Positions 1 through 8,435 of a DNA stretch of 64,000 nucleotides are shown in pieces (the first letter of the stretch is position 1; each line of letters starts with the position of its first letter). This DNA comes from Borreliella afzelii. GTDB taxonomy: Bacteria; Spirochaetota; Spirochaetia; Borreliales; Borreliaceae. Position numbers and translations under genes: made by a program. The notes under the pieces were generated by a model, which did no database searches, had not been told where the DNA came from, and worked only from the letters and a program-made list of their open reading frames with translations. The stretch lies in assembly GCF_014202295.1 (NCBI RefSeq), contig NZ_JACHGM010000002.1, positions 285,039 through 349,038 on the forward strand, read 5' to 3'.

Positions 1-392
1 CCTAGAATTTTAGCTCCCTTTTCTTTACCAATTGCTGCTGTACAAGCTTTTATTATTTGAATCATTTCATCTATTGGTCTTGGATAAAGAGTTGGTAAAA
101 ATCCTACTACGCCATATTGTGCTAAATGCTCTGACATTTTAAGTATTGATTCTGTTGAACACTGGTCTGTTCCATAACCGTGAAATCCATGAATATGGCT
201 GTCGTAAAGTCCGGGAGTTATATAGTTGCCTTTTGTATCAATCATTTGATATTCTCTAAGATCCATTTTTTTAAGCCTATCAGATGTTACAATATCAAAA
301 ATTTTATTATCTTTAATTAGGACCGCTGAATTATCTAGTTTGTCATTTCCAGTTAAAACGGATTTTGAGTTGAATAAACAAAAATTTAGCAT
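1..392 (-). CDS. nagA: N-acetylglucosamine-6-phosphate deacetylase, N-terminal part (gene continues off the left edge)
   Basis: Only the first ~130 residues are present; the rest lies left of the window. NagA removes the acetyl group from GlcNAc-6-P in the cytoplasm, feeding amino sugar (for example from tick chitin) into peptidoglycan or glycolysis. The readable part contains the amidohydrolase metal motif DSHIHGF after TPGLYD, typical of NagA. Two ATG codons lie six bases apart (398 and 392). The purine-rich AAAAGGA ends only two bases before the first but eight before the second, so I prefer 392. It is divergent from fliD. Family assignment is fairly sure; the exact start is less so. Confidence 0.85.
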   Translation of the reverse strand, partial: MLNFCLFNSKSVLTGNDKLDNSAVLIKDNKIFDIVTSDRLKKMDLREYQMIDTKGNYITPGLYDSHIHGFHGYGTDQCSTESILKMSEHLAQYGVVGFLPTLYPRPIDEMIQIIKACTAAIGKEKGAKIL

Positions 393-548
393 TTTCATGT
401 TCCTTTTAATTTATTTTACTATAAACATTAATCTTTTTTAAAGTTTTTGTTTTTTATATTTTTTTATTTTAAAGTATTTAGATGCTTAAGGGTTGAATTT
501 TTTAAATTTATTAAAATTATTATATTTTATTTTCAATTTTATTAATGA

Positions 549-554
549 TATAAT
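549..554 (+). promoter_or_regulatory. Putative -10 box (TATAAT) upstream of fliD
   Basis: A perfect TATAAT stands 20 bases before the fliD ATG. The matching -35 position is only T-rich, so promoter strength is uncertain. Transcription would start near 561, leaving a leader of about 14 bases that consists mostly of the ribosome binding site GGAGG at 562-566. Confidence 0.35.
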
Positions 555-574
555 GTGTTTTGGAGGGCATTGTT

Positions 575-2572
575 ATGGTATCAGGATTTTTTGTTCCTGG
601 ACTTGAGAGCAAATATAATACTAAAGAAATTCGTGAATCCATGCTTAAGCCCGATAAAGCCAAAATTGATTCTTCTTTTAAGAAACTTGAATCTTTAGAG
701 CAAGAGAAAAGTGCTTGGCAGTTAATTAATAGAAAAATCTCTACTTTAAATTCTCTTGCAAAAGAATTGACCTCACTTAACAGTCCTTTTAATTTAATGT
801 CAGGAAATTCTAGTAATAGTGAAGTTTTGACCCTGTCTACTCGATATGGATCTAAGAATGAGACTCACAAGTTAATTGTTGATCAAATAGCGTCAGCCGA
901 TGTTTTTTTGTCTTCAAACTTTGATCCTAAAAAAGTTACAATTCCAGAAGGAGAATATGTATTTTTAGTTGGCAAGAAAGAAATTAATGTAAAAAGTAAT
1001 GGTAACATTGATTTACTTGTAAGGGATATTAATAACAAGGGAAAAGGCTTTTTGTCTGCAAAAATAGTAAAAAGTGATAAAAACGGGAATAGTCGTTTTA
1101 TTTTGCAATCCTTAAAGGAAGGTAAAGAAAATAAACTTATTATAAAAGGGGAAGGATTAGCTTTTGCTAAGCAAATTGGCATTTTAAGCGAATTGAAAAC
1201 CAATTTTAATCCCAACCTTTCAGATATTGTTGTAAATCAATCTAGTAGTAATAATAGACTTGCTTTTGAAAATAATAATCTTGTTTTAAATCCACTTTCA
1301 GAGGTGTCGATTGAAATCCCTGAAGATATTGAAATTACATCTAGGAGTAAAATTAAATTTGAAGTTAAGTATTTTGATACAGGTTTAGAAGAGTCTGATA
1401 GTAAAATTATTTTTAATCCTGGAGAAGCTACATTTAAGGATGCAAAAGTCGACAGTGAAGATAGTGTGGTTGATCTTGGATCTGATTTAAAAACTCCTTT
1501 GGAAAAAAAATATATTCAAATGAATATGGTTAAAATATCTAGCAAGGAAGGTTCCTTGGAGCTTCCTTTAATAAATATTTCAAATAATTTTGAAGAAGTT
1601 GAAGTTGATATTGGAGCTCTTTCTAATTTAGAAGAAATAAATATTGAAAATAAAGCGAATAATAAAGTAGTTGTGATTAGTAATGTCGAAGTTTTTGATC
1701 CAAAAAATAGAGATGGTTATTTGCCAATAAATGCTAAAAGTTTTGCTGAGAATGCAAAAATTAAATTTGATGGAGTAGATGTTGAGAGAGATTCAAATGT
1801 TATTAATGATTTAGTTCCAAATGTGACATTAAGTTTAAAAAAAGCTTCAAGCGATATGGTTGAGGCTAAGGTTGAGCCCGATTATGAGGGGATTAAGAGA
1901 ATTCTTTTAGATTTTATTGGTGCCTATAATGAGGTTCTTGCTGAGATTAATATTGTAAGTTCCAACGAAGATCAACTTGGTAATCAAAAGTCTAGTATAG
2001 TTGAAGAATTGACTTATCTTAGTGAGTCTCAAAAAGAAGAGGCTTATAAAAATTTAGGCATTCTAAGGTCTGAATTTTTATTAAAAAATCTTAAATCTAG
2101 ACTAGAATCTATAATTTTTAAGCCCTATGTTACTAGTGATCCTAATTTTTCAATAATTAATCAGATAGGAGTTTTTACTAACTCCATTTCTTCTTCTGGT
2201 GGACTTTCTAGATATTTAAGACTTGACGAGAAAAAGTTTGATGAATCAATTCGCAATAACATTGATAATGTTAGAGAACTTTTTTTATTTGACCTTAATG
2301 GTGACAGAGTATATGATAATGGGATTGCTAAAATGCTAGGAGATTGTTTGTCTCCTTTTGTGACTTCTGGGGGAGTTATTTATAATAAAATAAAAAATTA
2401 CGACTTGAAGATTATTGATCAAAAAAATAAAGTTGAAGACTATAAAAAGAAGTACGATGATAGAGAAAGGAAAATAGAAGGAGAACTTAACACCTTAGAT
2501 TTTACTGTTAAGCGCATGAAAGATCAAGAAAATACATTAAAGGCTTTTGATTTTAATCAGAGAAATAGATAA
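575..2572 (+). CDS. fliD: Flagellar filament cap protein FliD (HAP2)
   Basis: FliD caps the growing flagellar filament and promotes flagellin polymerisation; in spirochetes the filament lies in the periplasm. The 665-residue product starts MVSGFFVPGLES, has a heptad-rich N-terminal segment and ends in a long charged coiled coil (about residues 585-665, containing KNYDLKIIDQKNKVEDYKKK), the architecture of FliD N and C domains flanking a variable middle. An upstream TTG at 560 extends the frame, but GGAGG at 562-566 lies eight bases before ATG 575, so the extension is not used. The gene sits just upstream of flaB, which has its own promoter. Confidence 0.93.
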   Translation: MVSGFFVPGLESKYNTKEIRESMLKPDKAKIDSSFKKLESLEQEKSAWQLINRKISTLNSLAKELTSLNSPFNLMSGNSSNSEVLTLSTRYGSKNETHKLIVDQIASADVFLSSNFDPKKVTIPEGEYVFLVGKKEINVKSNGNIDLLVRDINNKGKGFLSAKIVKSDKNGNSRFILQSLKEGKENKLIIKGEGLAFAKQIGILSELKTNFNPNLSDIVVNQSSSNNRLAFENNNLVLNPLSEVSIEIPEDIEITSRSKIKFEVKYFDTGLEESDSKIIFNPGEATFKDAKVDSEDSVVDLGSDLKTPLEKKYIQMNMVKISSKEGSLELPLINISNNFEEVEVDIGALSNLEEINIENKANNKVVVISNVEVFDPKNRDGYLPINAKSFAENAKIKFDGVDVERDSNVINDLVPNVTLSLKKASSDMVEAKVEPDYEGIKRILLDFIGAYNEVLAEINIVSSNEDQLGNQKSSIVEELTYLSESQKEEAYKNLGILRSEFLLKNLKSRLESIIFKPYVTSDPNFSIINQIGVFTNSISSSGGLSRYLRLDEKKFDESIRNNIDNVRELFLFDLNGDRVYDNGIAKMLGDCLSPFVTSGGVIYNKIKNYDLKIIDQKNKVEDYKKKYDDRERKIEGELNTLDFTVKRMKDQENTLKAFDFNQRNR

Positions 2573-2622
2573 TAATTATTTTAATGCTATTGCTATCTAC
2601 GTTTCTTTTTTTTAATTTTTTG

Positions 2623-2631
2623 TGCTATTCT
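2623..2631 (+). promoter_or_regulatory. Putative extended -10 promoter of flaB
   Basis: TGC-TATTCT at 2623-2631 fits an extended -10 element (TGnTATnnT). The -35 region about 17 bases upstream is a T-rich tract without a good hexamer, although TTGCTA occurs further upstream at 2590. Predicted transcription start is near 2638, giving a leader of about 57 bases that holds both hairpins annotated below. flaB is known to be strongly expressed from a housekeeping sigma factor promoter. Confidence 0.5.
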
Positions 2632-2639
2632 TTTTAACA

Positions 2640-2655
2640 GGCGAAAGGATTTGCC
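2640..2655 (+). promoter_or_regulatory. flaB leader hairpin 1 presenting AGGA (CsrA-type site)
   Basis: GGCGAA and TTTGCC pair over six positions (one G-U), leaving a tetraloop AGGA at 2646-2649. An AGGA-type loop on a short stem is the classical RNA target of CsrA/RsmA. Borrelia CsrA has been reported to repress flaB through its leader, so this is very probably one of the operator sites; that link is recalled literature, whereas the hairpin is directly visible. Confidence 0.65.
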
Positions 2656-2675
2656 AAAAATAAATAATTAAACTT

Positions 2676-2693
2676 TATCATGGAGGAATGATA
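2676..2693 (+). promoter_or_regulatory. flaB leader hairpin 2 with Shine-Dalgarno in the loop (CsrA-type site)
   Basis: TATCAT (2676-2681) and ATGATA (2688-2693) are perfectly complementary and enclose the loop GGAGGA (2682-2687), which is also the flaB Shine-Dalgarno sequence seven bases before the ATG. Binding of a CsrA-type protein to this loop would directly block ribosome access. Together with hairpin 1 it gives two stem-loops 20 bases apart, a spacing suitable for a dimeric regulator. Confidence 0.65.
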
Positions 2694-2694
2694 T

Positions 2695-3705
2695 ATGATT
2701 ATAAATCATAATACATCAGCTATTAATGCTTCAAGAAATAATGCCATTAATGCTGCTAATCTTAGTAAAACCCAAGAGAAGCTTTCTAGTGGTTACAGAA
2801 TTAATCGAGCTTCTGATGATGCTGCTGGTATGGGGGTTTCTGGCAAGATTAATGCTCAAATAAGAGGCTTATCACAAGCTTCTAGAAACACTTCAAAAGC
2901 TATCAATTTTATTCAGACAACAGAAGGAAATTTAAATGAAGTAGAAAAAGTTTTAGTAAGAATGAAAGAATTAGCAGTTCAATCAGGTAACGGAACGTAT
3001 TCAGACTCAGACAGAGGTTCTATACAGATTGAAATAGAGCAACTTACAGACGAAATTAATAGAATTGCTGATCAGGCTCAATATAACCAAATGCACATGT
3101 TGTCAAACAAATCTGCTTCCCAAAATGTAAAAACAGCTGAAGAGCTTGGAATGCAGCCTGCAAAAATTAACACACCAGCATCACTTTCAGGATCTCAAGC
3201 TTCTTGGACTTTAAGAGTTCATGTGGGAGCAAATCAAGATGAAGCAATTGCTGTAAATATTTATTCAGCTAATGTTGCAAATCTTTTTGCTGGTGAGGGA
3301 GCTCAAGCTGCTCAGGCTGCACCTGTTCAAGAGGGTGCTCAAGAAGAAGGAGCTCAGCAACCAACACCTGCTACAGCACCTACTCAAGGTGGAGTTAATT
3401 CTCCTGTTAATGTTACAACCACAGTTGATGCTAATACATCACTTGCTAAAATAGAAAATGCTATTAGAATGATAAGTGATCAAAGAGCAAATTTAGGTGC
3501 TTTCCAAAATAGACTTGAATCTATAAAGAATAGCACTGAGTATGCTATTGAAAATCTAAAAGCATCTTATGCTCAAATAAAAGATGCTACAATGACAGAT
3601 GAGGTTGTAGCAGCTACAACTAATAGTATTTTAACTCAATCTGCAATGGCAATGATTGCACAGGCTAATCAAGTTCCTCAATATGTTTTGTCATTGCTTA
3701 GATAA
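2695..3705 (+). CDS. flaB: Major periplasmic flagellin FlaB (41-kDa antigen)
   Basis: FlaB is the core filament protein of the periplasmic flagella, needed for motility and cell shape. The 336-residue product has the conserved flagellin N-terminal D0/D1 region (MIINHNTSAINASRN, residues 1-140) and C-terminal D1/D0 region (about 240-336, ending QVPQYVLSLLR), with no large outer domains. An Ala/Gln/Pro-rich insert at about residues 200-233 (containing VQEGAQEEGAQQPTP) is typical of Borrelia and differs between species. It has its own promoter, a structured leader with two CsrA-like sites, and a strong terminator directly downstream, so it is a single-gene transcript. Confidence 0.99.
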   Translation: MIINHNTSAINASRNNAINAANLSKTQEKLSSGYRINRASDDAAGMGVSGKINAQIRGLSQASRNTSKAINFIQTTEGNLNEVEKVLVRMKELAVQSGNGTYSDSDRGSIQIEIEQLTDEINRIADQAQYNQMHMLSNKSASQNVKTAEELGMQPAKINTPASLSGSQASWTLRVHVGANQDEAIAVNIYSANVANLFAGEGAQAAQAAPVQEGAQEEGAQQPTPATAPTQGGVNSPVNVTTTVDANTSLAKIENAIRMISDQRANLGAFQNRLESIKNSTEYAIENLKASYAQIKDATMTDEVVAATTNSILTQSAMAMIAQANQVPQYVLSLLR

Positions 3706-3735
3706 AATTTTAAATTAATTAGTACAAATTATTAA

Positions 3736-3768
3736 CAAAAGATCCTTTAAAGGATCTTTTGTTTTTTT
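3736..3768 (+). terminator. Rho-independent terminator of flaB
   Basis: A perfect 26-base palindrome (3736-3761) whose arms contain AAAAGATCCTTT and AAAGGATCTTTT is followed by a run of seven T at 3762-3768. It ends the monocistronic flaB transcript and separates it from proV. Confidence 0.9.
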
Positions 3769-3857
3769 ATTTCGTATCGGTAAAAATTTAATAATTTTTA
3801 GTATAATTTATAGTGATGTGTTATAAAGTATAATGCAGGCTTATTGAGGAGTTTGCT

Positions 3858-4976
3858 TTGGATAGGGTTACTGTTAAAATTAGAGATTGTTATAAAGTAT
3901 TTTCTTATTATGTTGACAAAAAGCAGATAAGTCAAGTTATAAAAGACTATGAAGATGGCAAAGATAGAATGCAAATTTACAAAGAAACTTCTATTTTTAT
4001 TGCAAATGCCAATATTAATCTTGATGTTTATGAAAATGAAATTCTAGTTATTATGGGCATGTCGGGCTGCGGCAAGTCCACTTTAGTCAGATGTTTAAAT
4101 GGTATTTATAAAATAGATTCAGGGTCTATTTTAGTAAATAACATGGAAATGAATGCCATAAATCGCAAAGATCTTTCTAATTTAAGAAAAGATAAATTTG
4201 CAATGGTTTTTCAAAATTTTGGACTTTTCCCCCATATGAATGTATTGAGAAATGTTACTTATGGACTTGAGGTTAAGCATATCCCCAGGAAGATCAGAGA
4301 GGAGCGTGCTATTGAGGTATTAAATCTTGTAGGACTTGAAGATTCAAAATATAAGTATATTAACGAACTTTCTGGAGGGATGAAACAAAGAGTTGGAATA
4401 GCAAGAGCATTAGTGGTTAATCCAGACATTCTTTTAATGGATGAAGCTTTTTCGGCACTTGATCCTTTAATTAAAGGAGAAATGCAAGAAGAGCTTTTGA
4501 GGTTAGTAGCTAAGCTTAAAAAGACAGTTGTGTTTATCACTCATGATTTAATTGAAGCTTTTAAATTGGGACATAGAATTGCTTTTATGAGAGATGGAGA
4601 AATCATTCAAGTTGGCAAACCTTTGGAAATTTTGGCTAATCCTAGCACAGATTTTATATCTCATTTTATTAAAAATTTGCCTGTTTTAAATATTTTAAAA
4701 ATAAAAGATATTTTAAAAGATGATTTTAATTTAAACTCTGATATTGATAATGGTTTAAATGTTATTATTAAATATCAAGATGAAAATTTTAGCTTATACG
4801 ATAAAGCCCTTAATAAAAGATACGACAATCTTGTATCTTTAGATTTAGAACTAAATGATGAAATAAAAAAAATTGTTGAATACTTGAATAAGCAAGACTA
4901 TTTAATAATAAAAGAAAGAGGAACCGTTATCGGATATATTAATTTAAATGAAATTTCCGATTTATTGTCAAGATAG
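3858..4976 (+). CDS. proV: Glycine betaine/proline (or choline) ABC transporter, ATP-binding protein
   Basis: ATPase of a ProU/OpuA-type importer for quaternary-ammonium compatible solutes, acting on the inner face of the cytoplasmic membrane with ProW and ProX. The 372-residue protein has Walker A GMSGCGKST, signature LSGGMKQRVGIARAL, Walker B ILLMDEAFSALDP and the H-loop TH, followed by a C-terminal regulatory tail with only weak CBS character. The start is TTG at 3858, supported by GAGGAG at 3846-3851 six bases upstream; no ATG is nearby. Two TATAAT boxes (3802 and 3829) lie upstream. It forms an operon with proW (six-base gap) and proX. Confidence 0.94.
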   Translation: MDRVTVKIRDCYKVFSYYVDKKQISQVIKDYEDGKDRMQIYKETSIFIANANINLDVYENEILVIMGMSGCGKSTLVRCLNGIYKIDSGSILVNNMEMNAINRKDLSNLRKDKFAMVFQNFGLFPHMNVLRNVTYGLEVKHIPRKIREERAIEVLNLVGLEDSKYKYINELSGGMKQRVGIARALVVNPDILLMDEAFSALDPLIKGEMQEELLRLVAKLKKTVVFITHDLIEAFKLGHRIAFMRDGEIIQVGKPLEILANPSTDFISHFIKNLPVLNILKIKDILKDDFNLNSDIDNGLNVIIKYQDENFSLYDKALNKRYDNLVSLDLELNDEIKKIVEYLNKQDYLIIKERGTVIGYINLNEISDLLSR

Positions 4977-4982
4977 GAATTT

Positions 4983-5882
4983 ATGAGTAAAGATTTTTTT
5001 ATATCAAAAATAGATAATTTTTTTGATTTTTTGGTTGATAATTTTTCAATTTCTGATGGGGTAGGTTTTTCTAAAAGTATAATTTTTTTATATGAAAAGT
5101 TAAAAAATTTATTTCTTTTTGTTAACCCTATTCTTTTGATTTTGATTGTATGCTTGTTAAGTTTTGTTTTCTTGAAAAAGAGACTTGTATTTTTAATTTT
5201 GCCCGGATTTTTTTTTATTTTGTATTTTAATCTTTGGGAAGCTTCAATGGATACAATAGCTATTATATTTGTTTCCGTATTTGTTTCTGTTATCTTAGGA
5301 ATTCCCATAGGTATTTTAGGGGGATATTTCCCAAGATTTTATGTTTTTTTAAAACCCATTTTAGATCTAATGCAAGCTATGCCTCCGTTTATTTACTTAA
5401 TTCCTGCTATTCCTTTTTTTGGAATGGGCACAGCTTCTGCTATTTTTGCTACAATAGTTTTTGCCATGCCTCCTGTTATTAGATATACAAGGTTAGGAAT
5501 TGTTCAGGTTTCAGATGAAGTAATAGAAGCAGCCAAGTCTTTTGGTAGTAGTAATTTACGTATTCTTTTACAGGTTCAGCTTCCCCTTTCTCTTCAGAGT
5601 ATAATTGAAGGTATTAATCAGTCAATAATGATGGCGATATCTATGATAGTAATTGCTGCAATGGTTGGGTCGTCTGGTTTAGGCAGGACTGTGATTTACT
5701 CTATAGAAAGATTAAATTTTGGAGAGGGTTTAATATCTGGATTAGCAGTTGTGATTATAGCTATTATTTTGGATAGGATTATGCAATCCATCTTTATTAA
5801 ATTCAGTTATTTAAATACAGATCATTATGGTGGAAAGAGGGAAAATAAATTTAAAAGATTTTTAGAAATGTATAATAAATAA
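4983..5882 (+). CDS. proW: Glycine betaine/proline (or choline) ABC transporter, permease
   Basis: Membrane channel of the ProVWX importer. The 299-residue protein has an N-terminal soluble stretch, then hydrophobic segments starting near residue 45 and the permease domain with the ABC-binding EAA-type loop (EVIEAAKSFGSSNLRILLQVQ). This is the usual ProW length class without a long N-terminal extension. ATG 4983 follows AGGA in the end of proV. The last gene of the operon, proX, follows after 14 bases. Confidence 0.93.
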   Translation: MSKDFFISKIDNFFDFLVDNFSISDGVGFSKSIIFLYEKLKNLFLFVNPILLILIVCLLSFVFLKKRLVFLILPGFFFILYFNLWEASMDTIAIIFVSVFVSVILGIPIGILGGYFPRFYVFLKPILDLMQAMPPFIYLIPAIPFFGMGTASAIFATIVFAMPPVIRYTRLGIVQVSDEVIEAAKSFGSSNLRILLQVQLPLSLQSIIEGINQSIMMAISMIVIAAMVGSSGLGRTVIYSIERLNFGEGLISGLAVVIIAIILDRIMQSIFIKFSYLNTDHYGGKRENKFKRFLEMYNK

Positions 5883-5896
5883 ATGGGGGATATTTT

Positions 5897-6781
5897 ATGA
5901 ATTTTATAAATAAATTATTCATTGGATTTTGTATTTTTCTTATTTTTTTGTCTTGTGATGAAAAAAAGAGTTCAAAGAATTTGAAATCGGTAAAAATTGC
6001 ATATGTGAATTGGGGAGGAGAAACAGCAGCTACAAATGTATTGAAAGTTGTTTTTGAGAAAATGGGTTACAATGCGGAAATATTTTCAGTTACCACATCT
6101 GTAATGTATCAATACTTAGCGTCCGGGAAAGTAGATGGTACAGTATCTTCTTGGGTTCCTACAGCTGATAAATTTTATTATGAAAAACTGAAAACAAAAT
6201 TTGTTGATCTTGGTGCAAATTATGAAGGAACTATTCAGGGTTTTGTGGTGCCAAGTTATGTTCCAATTTCTAGTATTAGTGAGCTTAAGGGCAAAGGGGA
6301 TAAGTTTAAGAATAAAATGATTGGGATAGATGCTGGTGCGGGGACTCAGATTGTTACAGAACAAGCGCTTGAATATTATGGATTAAGTAAGGAGTATGAG
6401 CTAGTTCCTTCAAGCGAGAGCGTTATGCTTGCAAGTTTAGATTCTTCAATAAAGAGAAACGAGTGGATTTTAGTTCCTTTGTGGAAGCCTCATTGGGCTT
6501 TTTCTAGGTATGATATTAAGTTTCTTGATGATCCTGATTTAATTATGGGGGGAATTGAGAGTGTGCATACTCTTGTAAGGCTTGGTCTTGAAAATGATGA
6601 TCTTGATGCATATTATGTTTTTGATCATTTTTATTGGAATGATGATTTAATATTACCTTTAATGGATAGAAATGATAAAGAGCCAGGCAAAGAGTATCGT
6701 AATGCAGTTGAATTTGTTGAAAATAATAAAGAAATTGTAAAGATGTGGGTTCCAGAAAAATATAAGACTTTATTTGATTAG
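5897..6781 (+). CDS. proX: Glycine betaine/proline (or choline) binding lipoprotein
   Basis: Substrate-binding component of the ProU-type system, OpuAC family. Residues 1-19 form a signal peptide ending IFLS-C20, a spirochetal lipobox, so the protein is probably a membrane-anchored lipoprotein in place of a free periplasmic protein. Tryptophans in [15 protein letters not shown] and LWKPHWAF are placed like the aromatic cage that holds trimethylammonium groups in this family. A GGGGGA ribosome binding site precedes ATG 5897. The stop overlaps the end of the convergent yidD by 12 bases. Whether the physiological ligand is betaine, proline or choline cannot be read from sequence. Confidence 0.92.
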   Translation: MNFINKLFIGFCIFLIFLSCDEKKSSKNLKSVKIAYVNWGGETAATNVLKVVFEKMGYNAEIFSVTTSVMYQYLASGKVDGTVSSWVPTADKFYYEKLKTKFVDLGANYEGTIQGFVVPSYVPISSISELKGKGDKFKNKMIGIDAGAGTQIVTEQALEYYGLSKEYELVPSSESVMLASLDSSIKRNEWILVPLWKPHWAFSRYDIKFLDDPDLIMGGIESVHTLVRLGLENDDLDAYYVFDHFYWNDDLILPLMDRNDKEPGKEYRNAVEFVENNKEIVKMWVPEKYKTLFD

Positions 6782-7060
6782 TCTTTTTTGAAATTCTTTT
6801 AAAGATGTTGAAATAGGATTATATTTAGGAATAAAATCATTTCCTCCTTTAAATAATGCATTACATCTTATTGTTCTTAGTGTCATTAATACTAATGCTG
6901 TTAAAAAATTATATTTTTTAAGGCATTCAATTGAATATTTTGAGCAAGTAGGTTTGTATATGCATTGTTGTCCAAATAGTTTAGAAAAAGTGTTTTGATA
7001 AATTTTTATTAAAAAAATAATAGTATAATTTAAGATAAAAAAAATTTTGAAAATGTTCAT
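6770..7060 (-). CDS. yidD: YidD family membrane protein insertion factor
   Basis: YidD is a small protein thought to assist YidC-dependent insertion of membrane proteins. The 96-residue product carries the family hallmark around Cys33 and Cys39 ([15 protein letters not shown]) and the following [14 protein letters not shown] and KGGNDFIP elements. Unlike the common arrangement with rpmH, rnpA and yidC, it stands alone here, between proX and besC, on the opposite strand. No good ribosome binding site is visible before ATG 7060, so the start is uncertain. Confidence 0.85.
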   Translation of the reverse strand: MNIFKIFFILNYTIIFLIKIYQNTFSKLFGQQCIYKPTCSKYSIECLKKYNFLTALVLMTLRTIRCNALFKGGNDFIPKYNPISTSLKEFQKRLIK

Positions 7061-7153
7061 GTTTAGAATTGTATTATATTATAATGATTAATCAAATGAA
7101 TTGAAAATATTAATTAAGTTTTATAACTTTAAAGCTTTAATTTTTATAATAAA

Positions 7154-7167
7154 GGAGGCTTAAAATT
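7154..7167 (+). promoter_or_regulatory. Ribosome binding site and proposed ATT start of besC
   Basis: GGAGG at 7154-7158 (within AAAGGAGG) is followed after six bases by ATT at 7165-7167. No ATG, GTG or TTG in the reading frame lies between this site and ATG 7189. The site therefore decides the start and implies initiation at AUU. Confidence 0.6.
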
Positions 7168-8424
7168 AAAAAAATTTTTTTAATTTTTATGACTGTCTCT
7201 TTTTCTTTTGCCGAAATTATTCAAATATCTCCTAAGCAAGCTGTAAATATGGCCCTAGAAAATAGTTTAGATTCGGAAAATGCTTTATACAAAGAAAATA
7301 TAAAAAAACTTTATAAAAATAATGCATGGAATGTTTTTATTCCAAATGTTAACCTTAGTTCCACGGTTAGTAGAAATTCTTCTGCTTTGAGTGAGCTTGA
7401 GAGAGATTATTGGGGCTTAGGGTTTGGAGTTGCAATTGGACTTTCTTTGTCGCCTTCTGTTTTAAAGAGAATAGAACTTGTTATGTTAGAGTATGAAAAT
7501 GCAAAAATAGAAAGGGAGAGTGCTGTTCGCAATATTAAGCTAAATGTTCTTAAGTCTTACAATCAATTGATAGCTTTAAAGAGTACTTTGAAAGTTTTTG
7601 AGAGTCAAATAGAAAATAGTAAACTTAAATTTGAACAAGCCAGAATTGCTTATAATAATGGACTAATATCAGAAATAGATTTCCTTGATGCACAGCTTAA
7701 GCATAAAAAATCTCAGCCAGACTTAGATGGTCAGATTATTAATTTTGAAAAATCAAAAGAAATTTTCAAATTATTAATAGGATTAGATCCGGATCAAGAT
7801 TTTGAAATTATTGGAGAATTGCCAGAGGAGACAATAGATTTTTCTTTATTTAATGAAGCATTAAATTTTAATGAAGCATTAGAGATTAAGGAGTTGAATA
7901 TGCGCTTAAAAATGACAGAGAAGCTTATTGGTTCGCTTTGGTTAGATACTTTTTTGCCAAGCCTTTCATTGTCATTTTCTTACTCTCCTTATAGATCATT
8001 TCATGAAAATTCCAAAGGTTTTTCAAGTGGATTTTTAGCATCCTTTAGTTTGAATTATGGTTTAACCGAAATATTTCCATTTTCAAAGAGTTATACAAAA
8101 ATACAGGATAACAACTATCAACTAAAAATACTGCAAAATAATATTGAAAGTAAAATTAGAAATTTAAAATCCAGTATTGTTCAAAAAAGAAAGGATATTA
8201 GAAGATATAAAGCGATTCTTGATGCTTCTAAAATTAATGTAGAATTAGCTAATAAAAATTATCAAATGGCATTTAATGCTTTTAATTCGGGAGTAATAGA
8301 TCTTTCTAAATTGAATGATATTGAGCTTGTTTATAAGCAAAGCGATTTGAAGTTTATTGAAGATAAATTAAATTATTCCAATTCCATACTTGAATATAAG
8401 GATTTAATAAATTCATTAGATTAA
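7165..8424 (+). CDS. besC: TolC-like outer membrane efflux channel (BesC)
   Basis: Outer-membrane duct of the BesABC tripartite drug efflux system; the family folds as a trimeric barrel plus periplasmic alpha-helical tunnel. Repeats of the OEP domain are visible, including [17 protein letters not shown] and [17 protein letters not shown], each in the N- and C-terminal half. The first ATG (7189) lies 30 bases after an excellent GGAGG (7154-7158) and would cut off the signal peptide. ATT at 7165, six bases from GGAGG, gives a Lys-Lys-hydrophobic signal [16 protein letters not shown] therefore annotate an ATT start (419 residues); the short form has 411. Operon with besA and besB follows. Confidence 0.88.
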   Translation: MKKIFLIFMTVSFSFAEIIQISPKQAVNMALENSLDSENALYKENIKKLYKNNAWNVFIPNVNLSSTVSRNSSALSELERDYWGLGFGVAIGLSLSPSVLKRIELVMLEYENAKIERESAVRNIKLNVLKSYNQLIALKSTLKVFESQIENSKLKFEQARIAYNNGLISEIDFLDAQLKHKKSQPDLDGQIINFEKSKEIFKLLIGLDPDQDFEIIGELPEETIDFSLFNEALNFNEALEIKELNMRLKMTEKLIGSLWLDTFLPSLSLSFSYSPYRSFHENSKGFSSGFLASFSLNYGLTEIFPFSKSYTKIQDNNYQLKILQNNIESKIRNLKSSIVQKRKDIRRYKAILDASKINVELANKNYQMAFNAFNSGVIDLSKLNDIELVYKQSDLKFIEDKLNYSNSILEYKDLINSLD

Positions 8425-8435
8425 GAGGTATTTTT

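Noticed and set aside
883..1215. 110-codon minus-strand frame inside fliD
   Set aside because: Shadow of the fliD reading frame with no start signal.
3802..3834. Two TATAAT boxes before proV as a tandem promoter
   Set aside because: Neither has a recognisable -35 hexamer at 16-18 bases, and such matches are frequent in this base composition; left as a remark only.
4898..5308. 136-codon minus-strand frame across the proV-proW junction
   Set aside because: Low-complexity Lys/Ile-rich translation of the complement of membrane-protein codons; no ribosome binding site and it contradicts the tight proVW operon.
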